A program made the translations under genes and the position numbers. From the NCBI RefSeq assembly GCF_000427685.1, contig NZ_KE386573.1:3206841-3270840 (forward strand): 64,000 nucleotides of DNA, read 5' to 3'. Below, in pieces: positions 35,960 to 44,779 of the stretch. Origin of the DNA: Haloplanus natans DSM 17983. GTDB lineage: Archaea; Halobacteriota; Halobacteria; Halobacteriales; Haloferacaceae. The notes below the pieces were generated by a model. It worked only from the letters and a program-made list of their open reading frames with translations. It ran no database searches and was not told the DNA's origin. Position 1 is the first letter of the stretch; each line of letters opens with the position of its first letter.

Positions 35960-37041
35960 TCCTCGGCCTCCTCGCGTGCGCGGTCGATCAACTCGGCCGC
36001 CCCCGCCTCACGGAGGTCGGCCGCGAGGTCGACCGCCGCTTCGACGTGGGCCGTGATCGGGAGGTCGGCGGTGCGTTCGACCGCCTCCGTCCCGTCGAGT
36101 GCGAGCACCTGCACCGTCACGTGGACGTACTGGCCCTGCACGACAGCGTGGACGCCGATGGGGGCGATACAGCCGCCGCCGAGTTCGGCGAGGACCGTCC
36201 GCTCGACGGTCGTCTCGACGCGCGTCACCGGGTCGTCGACGAGGTCACGGATCGTCTCCGCCGCCTCCGCGTCGCCACGGGCCGTCACCGCGATGGCGCC
36301 CTGTCCCGGCGCGGGGACGAACGACTCCGTCGGGAGCCGCGTCGTCGCCGCGGTGTCCAGCAGGTCGCTCCGGGCCAGTCCCGCCTCCGCCAAGACGATG
36401 GCGTTGTACTCCGTCTCGACCGCCCGCTCCATCGCCCGCCGCTCCAGTTCGGAGCGGTCGTCGAACCACGCCGCGACCGATTGGTCGAAGTTGTCGGGAT
36501 GTTCGCCCTCGTCCTCGTCTTCGGCGTCCATCCGCCGCTGGTGTTCCCGCTGCAGGCTCGGCGCCAGCAGCTTCTCCAGCCGAGTGTCGACGTTGCCACG
36601 GAGGGGTTCGACCTGCAGGTCGGGGCGGTGGCGGCGCAACTGCGCGCCGCGACGGAGCGAGGACGTACCGACGACGGCGCCCTCGGGCAGGTCGTCTAGG
36701 TCCGCGCCGTCCGGCGTCACGAGTACGTCGTTCGCGGGCGCGCGCTCCGGCACGCCGGCGACCACCAGTTCGGGCGGCGACTCGGTCGGCATGTCCTTCA
36801 TCGAGTGGACCGCGGCGTCCACGTCGTCGTCGAGAACCTGCTCGTCGAGTGCGCGGACGAACGCGCCCGTCTTCCCCAGGCGGTGGATGAGTTCGTCCCG
36901 AATCTCGTCGCCGCGGGTCGACACCTCGACCGTCTCGACGTCGAGGCGTCGGGCGGAGAGGCGGTCGCGGACGCTCGCCGTCTGCCGCAAGGCGAGGTCG
37001 GACCCGCGCGTCGCTAGCCGTATCGTCCCGCGCGTGCTCAT
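35956..37041 (-). CDS. hemC: Hydroxymethylbilane synthase (porphobilinogen deaminase)
   Basis: Polymerises four porphobilinogens into hydroxymethylbilane. A 361-residue protein with TIRLATRGSDLALRQ, the VHSMKDMPTE (catalytic Asp/Lys loop), GTSSLRRGAQLRRHRPDL and the dipyrromethane-cofactor Cys in AELGGGCIAPIGVHA (near residue 244). A ~30-residue acidic insertion (RRMDAEDEDEGEHPDN) interrupts the middle, a halophile-specific loop. Lies 52 bp after hemL and overlaps hemD by four bases. Confidence 0.96.
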   Translation of the reverse strand: MSTRGTIRLATRGSDLALRQTASVRDRLSARRLDVETVEVSTRGDEIRDELIHRLGKTGAFVRALDEQVLDDDVDAAVHSMKDMPTESPPELVVAGVPERAPANDVLVTPDGADLDDLPEGAVVGTSSLRRGAQLRRHRPDLQVEPLRGNVDTRLEKLLAPSLQREHQRRMDAEDEDEGEHPDNFDQSVAAWFDDRSELERRAMERAVETEYNAIVLAEAGLARSDLLDTAATTRLPTESFVPAPGQGAIAVTARGDAEAAETIRDLVDDPVTRVETTVERTVLAELGGGCIAPIGVHAVVQGQYVHVTVQVLALDGTEAVERTADLPITAHVEAAVDLAADLREAGAAELIDRAREEAEE

Positions 37042-37092
37042 ACCGGGGGGTCGCCCCCGAGACTAAAAAACTCGCCTCTTCGCGCGTCGCGG

Positions 37093-38427
37093 CTACAGCG
37101 CGTTCTGGTAGGCGTCCAGCGTCCGCTCGACGTCCGCTTCGGTGTGGGCGTAGCTGACGAACTGCGCCTCGTACTGGTTGGCCGTGAGGAAGACCCCGCG
37201 CGCTTTCATCTCCTGCCAGAACACGCGCTCCCAGCGGTTGGTCTCGGCGGCGGCCACGTCCGCGCCGGTCTTGGGGCAGGTCTCGAAGTTGGGGCAGCCC
37301 TCGCGCTGGCGACAGCCCGCCTCGCAGCGGTCCGGCCCGCCCCGCCCCTCGCGGGTGAAAATCGTCTTGAAGATGCTGCCGGTGCCGACGACGGTGTACT
37401 CCGGCGCCCGCTCCTCGAGGATGTCCGTGATCCCCGCGCGCAACTGCTCGCCGAGGGCGTTCACGTGGTCGTATACGTCGTTTTCGGCGGCGTAGCGCAG
37501 GGTTTCGAGGCCGGCGGCCATCGTCACCGGGTGGCCCGAGAAGGTGCCGGACTGGAACACGTCGCCGCCGGGGGTGAGATGTTCGACGATCTCGGCCCGG
37601 CCGCCGACGGCGCCGACGGGGAAGCCCCCGCCGACGATTTTCCCGAGCGTCGTCAGATCGGGCGTGACGCCGAACTCGCTCTGGGCGCAGCCGAGGCCGC
37701 CGACGCGGAAGCCGGTGATCACCTCGTCGAAGACGAGGAGGGAGCCGTACTCGTCACAGAGTTCCCGAAGCGTTTCGTGGAAGCCGTCGACGGGCATCAC
37801 CACACCCATGTTGCCGAGGATCGGTTCGGTGAGGACCGCCGCGATCTCGTGGCCGTGTTCTTCGAACACGTCGGTGATGGTCTCGGGGTCGTTGAACGGC
37901 ACCGGGATGGTGTGGTCGGCGAAGGAGTCGGGAATGCCGGGCGACGAGGGGTGGGCGCCCTCCGGCCCGCCCTCGACGAGCGTCGACTCCTGGGCGCCGT
38001 GGTAGCCGCCCTGCATGACGACGATTTTGTCACGCCCGGTGTACGCGCGGGCGAGGCGGACCGCCGAGACGGTCGCTTCCGTCCCCGAGTTGACGAAGCG
38101 AAGCATCTCGACCGAGGGGACGTGACGCGCGACGAACTCCGCGAGATCCACCTCGACTTCGGTCGGTGCGCCGTACATGGGGCCGGCGCTGACGTGTGAC
38201 TGGACCGCCGCCTGGACGGGATCGGGGAGGTCGTGGCCGTACAGCAGGGGGCCGTAGCCCATCACGTAGTCGAGATAGCGGTTGCCGTCGGCGTCGATCA
38301 CGTGCGCGCCGTCGCCGCGTTCGACGAAGAATGGGTACGGCATCGACGCCCGGACCGAGGAGTTGACGCCGCCGGGCAACACCGACAGCGCCCGGTCGTA
38401 CAGGTCCCGCGATTCGTCGTGGCTCAT
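37093..38427 (-). CDS. hemL: Glutamate-1-semialdehyde 2,1-aminomutase
   Basis: PLP enzyme making 5-aminolevulinate from glutamate-1-semialdehyde (C5 pathway). A 444-residue protein with [56 protein letters not shown] and the PLP-lysine segment [17 protein letters not shown] (Lys near residue 265). A Cys-rich insertion ([19 protein letters not shown]) sits at residues ~355-385, likely a metal or disulfide feature of haloarchaeal HemL. Followed by hemC. Confidence 0.96.
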   Translation of the reverse strand: MSHDESRDLYDRALSVLPGGVNSSVRASMPYPFFVERGDGAHVIDADGNRYLDYVMGYGPLLYGHDLPDPVQAAVQSHVSAGPMYGAPTEVEVDLAEFVARHVPSVEMLRFVNSGTEATVSAVRLARAYTGRDKIVVMQGGYHGAQESTLVEGGPEGAHPSSPGIPDSFADHTIPVPFNDPETITDVFEEHGHEIAAVLTEPILGNMGVVMPVDGFHETLRELCDEYGSLLVFDEVITGFRVGGLGCAQSEFGVTPDLTTLGKIVGGGFPVGAVGGRAEIVEHLTPGGDVFQSGTFSGHPVTMAAGLETLRYAAENDVYDHVNALGEQLRAGITDILEERAPEYTVVGTGSIFKTIFTREGRGGPDRCEAGCRQREGCPNFETCPKTGADVAAAETNRWERVFWQEMKARGVFLTANQYEAQFVSYAHTEADVERTLDAYQNAL

Positions 38428-38545
38428 GCCTACCGCTGTGCGCCGCTACGAAAAGAATGTGGGGTTTCGAAAAAGGAATCGCCGGACCGTTGGTGCTCGG
38501 TCGCTACCGCACTCCGGTTCGGGGCGGAACGTAGGGCCGTTCGTA

Positions 38546-40195
38546 TCAGACCGCGTCGGGACCCGTCTTCCCGGTGCGAACCTGCACCGCTTCGTCGACG
38601 GGCATGATGAATATCTTGCCGTCGCCGGGTTCGCCCGTGTTCGCGCCCTCGCGGATCGCCTCCGCCACGTCCATGGCGGGCACGTCCGCGACGACACACT
38701 CGATTTTCACCTTCTGGTGGAGGTCGACGGTGTACTCCTCGCCGCGCCACTGCCCTTTCTTCGCGGGCTGTGAGCCGCGGCCGGAGACGTTCGTCACCGT
38801 GATCGAGGGGGCACCGACTTCCGCGATGGCCTGTTTCACGTCGCCCAGTTTCTCCGGGCGGAGCATCGCGACGACCATCTTGATGTCGCGGTCGTCGCCA
38901 CCGTCGGTGCGGATGATGTCGTTGCCGCCGTCGGCCATCACGTCGGCACCGGGGTCGCCGAACTCGGGGTAGGTGTTGACGCCGTGTTCGGCCACGTCGA
39001 GACCCTCACGCTCGTGTTCGGGCGAGACGCGGGCCTGACCGATCAGCTTGAGTACGCCGAAGACGATCGCCGTCGCGACGATGGTCCAGCCGGCGATGAC
39101 CGCGACGCCGACGATCTGGCCGACGAAGCTGACCGAGTAGCCGGGGATGGCGAAGATGGGAAAGAGCACGGCGCCGAGGACGCCCGCGGAGCCGTGAACC
39201 GGGAACACCGCACAGACGTCGTCGATCTTGAGCCGTTTCTCGATGAATTCGAAGACGACGGGGAGCTGCGCGCCGGCGAGGATGCCGATCACGAGGGCAC
39301 CCACCCAGGTGATGGCGTTGGTGTTGCTCGTGATGCCGACGAGGCCGGCGAGCATCCCGTTCGCGACGTACAGCGTGTCGACTTTCCCCGTCTTGGCGAG
39401 GGCGGCCGTCGCGGCGCCGATGGCGCCCGCGGCCATGCCGAGGGTCGTCGTCAGGGCGACGCGGCCGACCGTGTCGGCGAAGGCACCGAGGGCGACGCTA
39501 CCCTCCTCGACGACGAACACGGACGCGGCCGTGCCGACGTTGAAGCCGTACCAGCCGAAACAGAGGATGAGCGTCCCCAGCACCGCGAAGGTGAGCGAGT
39601 GCCCGGGGATGATGTTCACCGAGCCGTCCTCGTTGTAGCGATCCATCCGCGGACCGAGCACCCACGCGGCCGTGAGGCCGGCAATGCCGCCCATCCCGTG
39701 GACGATCATGCCGCCCGCGAAGTCCTGGAAGCCGGGACCGATCGTCGTCAGGAAGCCGCCGGCCCAGGTGAGGCCGGTGACGACCGGGTAGATGACCGCG
39801 GACAGGAGGATGGTGTACGTGACGTACGCGCGGAGTTTCGCGCGGCCGGCGACGGCCCCGCTGACGATGGTCGCCGCAGTCATGGCGAACACCGCACCGA
39901 AGAGCCAGCCGATCCAGGCGTCGGAGCCGCCGGCGATGTAGCCGAACGGGTTTGCGCCGCCGCCGACGATGCTCGAAACGCCCGCACCCACCAGGAAGTA
40001 GACGATGACGCCGACGCTCCAGGTCAGCATGTTCTTGGTCAACTGGTTCGCCACGTTCTTCGAGCGTACCTGCCCCGCCTCCAGCATGGCGAAGCCGGCG
40101 TGCATGAAGAAGATCAGGAACGTGACCGTCAGCACCCAGACGTTGTTGACCCCCGACGCGAGGGCGGCTGGATCGATCTGGAGCGGCGTCAGCAT
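38546..40195 (-). CDS. Ammonium transporter fused to PII (Amt-GlnK)
   Basis: A 549-residue fusion. Residues ~1-400 are an Amt/MEP/Rh transporter with ~11 helices ([73 protein letters not shown]; His residues of the pore twin-His are in the GMGG and HGSAG segments). After a Gly/Asp linker, residues 438-549 are a complete PII signalling domain ([17 protein letters not shown]-loop [34 protein letters not shown]). Usually these are separate amt and glnK genes. A good SD (GGAGGTG, 5 nt from ATG) is present. Confidence 0.93.
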   Translation of the reverse strand: MLTPLQIDPAALASGVNNVWVLTVTFLIFFMHAGFAMLEAGQVRSKNVANQLTKNMLTWSVGVIVYFLVGAGVSSIVGGGANPFGYIAGGSDAWIGWLFGAVFAMTAATIVSGAVAGRAKLRAYVTYTILLSAVIYPVVTGLTWAGGFLTTIGPGFQDFAGGMIVHGMGGIAGLTAAWVLGPRMDRYNEDGSVNIIPGHSLTFAVLGTLILCFGWYGFNVGTAASVFVVEEGSVALGAFADTVGRVALTTTLGMAAGAIGAATAALAKTGKVDTLYVANGMLAGLVGITSNTNAITWVGALVIGILAGAQLPVVFEFIEKRLKIDDVCAVFPVHGSAGVLGAVLFPIFAIPGYSVSFVGQIVGVAVIAGWTIVATAIVFGVLKLIGQARVSPEHEREGLDVAEHGVNTYPEFGDPGADVMADGGNDIIRTDGGDDRDIKMVVAMLRPEKLGDVKQAIAEVGAPSITVTNVSGRGSQPAKKGQWRGEEYTVDLHQKVKIECVVADVPAMDVAEAIREGANTGEPGDGKIFIMPVDEAVQVRTGKTGPDAV

Positions 40196-40269
40196 CCGCC
40201 CACCTCCACCGTGTGTAGTTCGCGTTCGTTACTTGGACAGACGTTCGTGTTTTGTATCGCTTCCTGCAT
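40189..40269 (-). CDS. Candidate 26-codon upstream ORF of amt-glnK
   Basis: An ORF in the transporter's leader, ATG 40269 to TGA 40189, overlapping the amt ATG by seven bases in another frame. The peptide begins [10 protein letters not shown] and is rich in Gln, Asn and Glu. A promoter at 40311-40320 would place the transcript start near 40288, so it would be translated first. Could couple or restrict transporter translation; may be chance. Confidence 0.3.
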   Translation of the reverse strand: MQEAIQNTNVCPSNERELHTVEVGGC

Positions 40270-40310
40270 GTTCGTTCTCTGTGTCGCGATAGAACGTACT
40301 GTTACGGCAT

Positions 40311-40320
40311 AGTATAAGGG
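40311..40320 (-). promoter_or_regulatory. TATA box of amt-glnK
   Basis: CCCTTATACT on the minus strand, ~115 nt upstream of the amt ATG, predicting a leader of ~90 nt, long for a haloarchaeon. The rest of the 300-bp gap to hemB holds AT-rich sequence (gatttaatagcggataagg, gtataaggtcgtaaaacag) and a minus-strand T-run (40462-40466) about 30 nt past hemB, a probable hemB terminator. Confidence 0.5.
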
Positions 40321-40496
40321 TTGGCGTTTACAAATGTCTCAATAACGACTCTGTCGTGGATGTTCGTCCGATTTAATAGCGGATAAGGATTGTATAAGGT
40401 CGTAAAACAGCCAGCATCTCGCCTTATTTTGCCGAGAAAGTGCTCGAATGTAGTGTCAGGGAAAAACCACTAAACGCCGGGTCTCGCGCCGGGCGG

Positions 40497-41477
40497 TCAG
40501 CAGTCGGGCGCGATGTCCTCGGCGAAGTACGTCACGATCATGTCGGCGCCCGCCCGCTTGAGCGAGAGCAGGGACTCCCGCGCCACCGCGTCGAGGTCGA
40601 GCCACCCCTTCTCCGCCGCGGCGTGGAGCATCGCGTACTCCCCGCTGACGTTGTAGGCCGCGACGGGTCGGTCGAACTCACGGCGGACGGTGTTCACCAC
40701 GTCGAGGTAGGGGAGGCCGGGTTTCACCATCAGCACGTCCGCGCCCTGTTCCACGTCGAGGCGGACTTCCCGGAGCGCCTCGCGGCCGTTCGCAGGGTCC
40801 ATCTGGTAGTGGCGCCGGTCGCCAAAGGCCGGCGCGCCGTCGGCGGCGTCACGGAAGGGACCGTAAAACGCGCTCTCGTATTTCGCGGCGTAGGACATGA
40901 TCGCCACGTCCTCGAAGCCGGCGTCGTCGAGGGCGGTCCGGATGGCCCCCACCATCCCGTCGGTCATGCTGGAGGGGGCGACCATATCGGCGCCCGCCTC
41001 GGCCTGGGAGACGGCGGTCCGCGCGAGGAGGTCGAGGGTCGCGTCGTTGTCGACGGTCATGGTCGGCTCCTCCCGTGCCCCCGGCTCCAGCAGTCCACAG
41101 TGCCCGTGATCGGTGTACTCACAGAGACAGACGTCGGTGATGACCGTCGCGTCCGTCTCGGCGGCGATGGCGCGGGTCGCCCGCTGGACGACGCCGTCTT
41201 CCGCCCACGCGCGTGATCCCTCGGCGTCTTTGGACTCGGGGATGCCAAAGAGGATGATGGCTTCGACGCCCGTCTCTAGGACCTCCTCGACGCGTGCCAC
41301 CGCCTCGTCGACGGGGACTCGTTCGTGGCCGGGCATGGATTCGATAGGCACCCGTTCGTCGGTCGTCGCGTCGACGAAGACGGGGGCGATCAGATCGTTC
41401 GCTCGGAGGTCGATCTCGCTGACGAGTGAACGGACGCCGTCACGGCGGAGCCGGCGTGGTCGGTCGGTCGAGTGCAT
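40497..41477 (-). CDS. hemB: Porphobilinogen synthase (ALA dehydratase)
   Basis: Condenses two 5-aminolevulinates into porphobilinogen. A 326-residue protein from ATG 41477 ([17 protein letters not shown]). Motifs: Zn-binding [16 protein letters not shown] (Cys ligands), [17 protein letters not shown], the Schiff-base Lys in [18 protein letters not shown] and [11 protein letters not shown]. The first pathway step that links hemL product to hemC; it precedes the Amt-PII gene on the same strand with ~300 bp between. Confidence 0.96.
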   Translation of the reverse strand: MHSTDRPRRLRRDGVRSLVSEIDLRANDLIAPVFVDATTDERVPIESMPGHERVPVDEAVARVEEVLETGVEAIILFGIPESKDAEGSRAWAEDGVVQRATRAIAAETDATVITDVCLCEYTDHGHCGLLEPGAREEPTMTVDNDATLDLLARTAVSQAEAGADMVAPSSMTDGMVGAIRTALDDAGFEDVAIMSYAAKYESAFYGPFRDAADGAPAFGDRRHYQMDPANGREALREVRLDVEQGADVLMVKPGLPYLDVVNTVRREFDRPVAAYNVSGEYAMLHAAAEKGWLDLDAVARESLLSLKRAGADMIVTYFAEDIAPDC

Positions 41478-41631
41478 ACCGCACGTCTCGCCCGGGACGC
41501 CCAAAACCCCGTCGTTCGGCGGGACGACGTGCCGTCGATGCGCCGGGACACCGACCCGTATCGTCGGTTCTCGCCGGACCGTCCCGGTGGGAATCCGTGG
41601 ACAGTCACGATGATCCCCATCAGTAACCGCT

Positions 41632-42180
41632 ATGATGCCCCACGGCCCAGACCCACCCGTGCTACCCCCGCTCCAGGTTTCGCAGTTGCCCACGGCGCTC
41701 CGGGACCTGCTGGCCGCGGACTACGGCCTGCTCGTCCTGTTCGGCGTCTTCGTTCTCGAAGGGGCGATGTTGCTGTATGTCGTCCCGAGCGAACTCGTCG
41801 TGCCGGGTGCGCTCGTCCTCCTCGGCGGCTCGGTCGAAACCGCCGTGCTCGTCGTCGCCGTCGCCGTCGGGGGCGCGACGGTCGGCCAGTACGCGCTGTT
41901 CACGCTGGCGAAACGCGCCGGCCGCGAGCGACTCCTTCGGTCGCGGTGGTTCCGCGTCAGCGACGACGCCCTCGAACGTTTCGAGGGCTGGTTCGACCGC
42001 TGGGGGCCGGTCGTCGTCCCCGTGAGCAACACGCTCCTGTTCACGCGCGGGATGGTGACCGTGCCCGCCGGCCTCGCGGGGATGGACGACCGGCGGTTCG
42101 TGCTCCTGTCGGCACTCGGTACGCTCTCCTTCGAGTCGATCCTCGCGGCACTGTATCTCTGGTTCGGAACCGTACTGTAG
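41632..42180 (+). CDS. DedA family membrane protein
   Basis: A 182-residue VTT/DedA (SNARE-associated) protein. Hydrophobic segments [51 protein letters not shown] and [17 protein letters not shown] flank the re-entrant Glu/Arg motif [12 protein letters not shown] and [15 protein letters not shown]. Members work in lipid scrambling or membrane homeostasis. ATG 41632 or 41635 could start. Divergent from hemB. Confidence 0.85.
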   Translation: MMPHGPDPPVLPPLQVSQLPTALRDLLAADYGLLVLFGVFVLEGAMLLYVVPSELVVPGALVLLGGSVETAVLVVAVAVGGATVGQYALFTLAKRAGRERLLRSRWFRVSDDALERFEGWFDRWGPVVVPVSNTLLFTRGMVTVPAGLAGMDDRRFVLLSALGTLSFESILAALYLWFGTVL

Positions 42181-42201
42181 GGAAGGCGGCGACCGGGGGG
42201 A

Positions 42202-42366
42202 CTACTCGGTGCGATCGATGTCGATTTTCTCGCGCAGGGCGGCGAGATCGTCGGACTCCGCGAGCTCCTCTAAGCGCTCGCGGAAGTGGCTCTCGCAGAG
42301 GCCGACGCGAATACCCTCCTTCTCCGCGGCGTAGGCGGCCTCGCGATCGCAGTAGTGGCAGTGCAT
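42202..42366 (-). CDS. Small zinc-binding protein, DUF6757-like
   Basis: A 54-residue protein whose N-terminus MHCHYCDREAAYAAEKEGIR (20 residues) and GLCESHFRERLEEL bring together CxxC and CxxH, a probable zinc knuckle. The rest is a charged helix (AESDDLAALREKIDIDRTE). Start at 42366; the upstream in-frame ATG at 42405 overlaps the PHP gene. DUF6757 is a tentative label. Converges with the DedA gene. Confidence 0.7.
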   Translation of the reverse strand: MHCHYCDREAAYAAEKEGIRVGLCESHFRERLEELAESDDLAALREKIDIDRTE

Positions 42367-42391
42367 ACCCTCTCTTGGTGCTCCCACGAGT

Positions 42392-43183
42392 TTAACCCTG
42401 CGCATCCGGCAGACGTGACGCGATCGGCGCGTACGCCGTCGCGGTGAGTCCGGCGACGCCGAGCCGTCGATCGTGGGCGTCGCTCCCTCCCGTCACCAGC
42501 AGGTCGTGGGCCGCGATCACGTCGTCGAGTCGCGCCCCGTCTACCGGGCGACCGTAGGGGTAGTACCGCTCGATAGCGTCGAGATCCGCCGCGAGTTCAA
42601 GGGCCCCGTCGGAGTCCGCGTACCGAAACGGGTGCGCGAGCGAGACGACCGCACACGCGTCCGAGAGGAGATCGAGTCCTCGATCGACGCTCGGCACGTC
42701 ACGCGAGACATAACAGGGGCCGTCGTCGCCGATGAATCGCTCGAACGCGCCCGCGTAGTCGCAGTCGGCCGGGCTCGCGTCGACGGCACGGGCGACGTGG
42801 GGCCGTCCCACGCCGGGTTCGAACGCCACCTCCAGGGAGACGTCGACGTGGTCCTCGATCCGGTCGGCCATGCGCCGGGCGCGCTCGATCCGATCGGTCT
42901 GGAGGCGATCAAGTTCGCCCCGGAGCGCCGCCGTCTCCTCGACGCCGTAGCCGAGCAGGTCGACCCGCCCCGCCGCCGTCTCGACCTGCAGTTCGATCCC
43001 CCGGATCACCGTCACGCCGTCGAGCGTCGTCACGGGCGCGTCGAGGTCCGGATGCAGGCGGTCGTGGTCGGTGACGGCGACCACGTCCACCCCGTCACGC
43101 CGCGCCGCGGTGGGGAGTTCGGGGACCGTCAGCCGACCGTCGGATGCCGTCGTGTGTACGTGGAGGTCGGCGATGACATCCAT
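42392..43183 (-). CDS. PHP domain phosphoesterase
   Basis: A 263-residue PHP-family metalloenzyme. First motif IADLHVHTTASDGRLTVPEL (H-x-H), second VVAVTDHDRLHPDLD (DHD), third VSLAHPFRY and last LLVTGGSDAHDRRLG (D-x-H) supply the usual metal ligands. Related to TrpH/YciV 3',5'-nucleotide phosphatases. Its upstream region carries a GCATATCGG TATA-like box at -25 and faces the DUF5789-like gene. Confidence 0.88.
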   Translation of the reverse strand: MDVIADLHVHTTASDGRLTVPELPTAARRDGVDVVAVTDHDRLHPDLDAPVTTLDGVTVIRGIELQVETAAGRVDLLGYGVEETAALRGELDRLQTDRIERARRMADRIEDHVDVSLEVAFEPGVGRPHVARAVDASPADCDYAGAFERFIGDDGPCYVSRDVPSVDRGLDLLSDACAVVSLAHPFRYADSDGALELAADLDAIERYYPYGRPVDGARLDDVIAAHDLLVTGGSDAHDRRLGVAGLTATAYAPIASRLPDAQG

Positions 43184-43244
43184 ACACTTCCCTCGCTACC
43201 CCTGCCGATATGCCTTGCGACCCCTGTCTCGTGTGAACAATTCT

Positions 43245-43308
43245 CAATTAAGGACAATTAAGGACTTGGATCGGACTAAGGTCGTAAATGGAAAACCATT
43301 ATAGTTAT
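43245..43308. promoter_or_regulatory. Divergent control region with repeat and palindrome
   Basis: Between the divergent PHP and DUF5789-like genes: a perfect 10-bp tandem repeat CAATTAAGGA (43245-43254 and 43255-43264), one helical turn apart, then an inverted repeat AATGG-AAAA-CCATT (43287-43300) overlapping the start of a TATA box TTATAGTTAT (43299-43308), ~26 nt before ATG 43329. Looks like an operator for a DNA-binding regulator. Confidence 0.5.
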
Positions 43309-43328
43309 CGACCGTGTTGGACCTGTTG

Positions 43329-43613
43329 ATGAAGTTCAACGGCACTGGCGAAATGATCGACGCCCTGGAATTCCCGATCACCACCGACGAAATCATCGCC
43401 GACCACGGCGAACACGAGCTCGAGCTCCAGCGCGGAACCGAGCGCGTCGGTGAAGTGCTCGAACGCCTCGGCACCGAGGAGTTCGAGTCCCCCGAGGACG
43501 TCCGCCTCTCCGTCCGCTCCGCCGTCGGTCACAAGGCCATCGGTCGACGCTTCTACAGCGACCGCGACCCGACGGCCCTCGGCGAGAGCGGCCCGACGCC
43601 GCTGTCGCTCTAG
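43329..43613 (+). CDS. DUF5789-like protein
   Basis: A 94-residue protein starting MKFNGTGEMIDALEFPITTDE and containing HELELQRGTERVGEVLERLGTEEF, ESPEDVRLSVRSAVGHKAIGRRFYSDRDP. The helical bundle with this VRxAVGHKAIGRRFYSDRDP end resembles the haloarchaeal DUF5789/DUF2795-like family. Leaderless: TATA at 43299-43308, ATG 43329. A longer in-frame start (43314) would sit upstream of the predicted transcript start. Function unknown. Confidence 0.8.
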   Translation: MKFNGTGEMIDALEFPITTDEIIADHGEHELELQRGTERVGEVLERLGTEEFESPEDVRLSVRSAVGHKAIGRRFYSDRDPTALGESGPTPLSL

Positions 43614-43644
43614 TCGTCCCCGCAAGCGTCTCCCGCTTCGACCG

Positions 43645-44646
43645 CTACGACAGCACCGACTCCAGTTCTAGCGGGACCGATCCTTTCGTGTAGCCAGCCA
43701 CGCGGCCGTCCGGCCGGGTGCGGTAGACGACTGCCGGTCGGTGGCCGACTTCCGGTTCTGCGTCTCTGACGGCGAACCAGTCGTCGTCCGGAAACGACGA
43801 GCAGTCGACGAACAACACGACGCCGCCCGCGTGATCGGAGAGTTGGCCGTCCGTCTTCGTCTTCGCCGTGTCGCGCACGGCGGCGACGGGTGTTCCCGCC
43901 GAGCGGCGGTTCGGCGGGAGCGGCCGCGTCACCTCCACGAGCGGGTGTTGCCCGTCCGGCGCCCGTGCCTGGAAGTCGATGGAGTGGCCCGTCGTCACCT
44001 CGATTTCGGGCACCACGTCGTAGCCGGCGTCGACGAGGAGTTTCGCGGCGTGGAACTCGCCCATCGTCGCCGCCATCCGCGTCAGGTCCAGCCGTTCGGA
44101 CGTGCCCAGTTTCCCGGCCATCGTCTCCCGATAGTCGTCGAGGATACCCGTCGCCAGGAACGATTCGTAGAATTCGAGCACGTCGTCGCGGTCGGCGTCC
44201 GGGAAGCCCCCCGCGTGGTCCGCGAAGAACTCGCGGGTCGTCCACCGGCCGTCCTTCGAGAGGAAGACAGGGAGGAAAAACCACGACAGGTGGGGGTACG
44301 GTTCGAGCCACGGCGACTGCTCGTGGAGTTCGGCGCGGAGTTCGCGCTCGGCCCACTCCGCCACCGGCGTCGGCACCTCGGTGAACCCGTACTTCTCGGT
44401 GCGCCAGAGGCTCGACGGCGTCTCGGTGTTGCCCAGCCAGTAGCCCTCGCCGTCGCTCCAACAAAACAGCGCCGTGTCGCCGTTGTCGACATCGAAGCGG
44501 CGGGCGTCGTACCCGTCGGGCGGTTTGAACCACGGACGGTTCCACGTCGCGCCGAGGTTGGCGTCGAGCGGGTCGAACACCTCGGCGCGGACGCGGCCCT
44601 CCGTCCATCGGCCAGGGGCGTGTCGAAACCGGAGCGGTCGTGCCAC
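43645..44646 (-). CDS. DUF5784-like protein, possible nuclease fold
   Basis: A 333-residue protein. N-terminal RFRHAPGRWTEGRVRAEVFDPL and aromatic-rich segments (YPHLSWFFLPVFLSKDGRW) match what I recall as DUF5784. A C-terminal stretch, LLVDAGYDVVPEIEV... HSIDFQARAPDGQHPLVEVTRP, has the spacing of a PD-(D/E)xK core (Asp in sIDF, Glu in vEV, with Thr in place of Lys), but activity is doubtful. Gene stands between the convergent DUF5789-like gene and the divergent MATE gene. Confidence 0.75.
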   Translation of the reverse strand: MARPLRFRHAPGRWTEGRVRAEVFDPLDANLGATWNRPWFKPPDGYDARRFDVDNGDTALFCWSDGEGYWLGNTETPSSLWRTEKYGFTEVPTPVAEWAERELRAELHEQSPWLEPYPHLSWFFLPVFLSKDGRWTTREFFADHAGGFPDADRDDVLEFYESFLATGILDDYRETMAGKLGTSERLDLTRMAATMGEFHAAKLLVDAGYDVVPEIEVTTGHSIDFQARAPDGQHPLVEVTRPLPPNRRSAGTPVAAVRDTAKTKTDGQLSDHAGGVVLFVDCSSFPDDDWFAVRDAEPEVGHRPAVVYRTRPDGRVAGYTKGSVPLELESVLS

Positions 44647-44779
44647 GATGGCCGTAGATGCTCACACCGTTTATATTGTTCGTCGCCCGTCAGTACCGCC
44701 GGCCGAGCATCGGGACACCGCCCGTGTCGGTGCCGCGACCGACACGCCTTTCATGATGGTTCCGGAACCTGTCGCATCG

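Noticed and set aside
41430..41460. CACGGCGGAGCCGG hairpin near the hemB start as another two-hairpin cassette
   Set aside because: It encodes the conserved RRLRRDG segment of HemB, so it is ordinary coding sequence and lacks a second hairpin.
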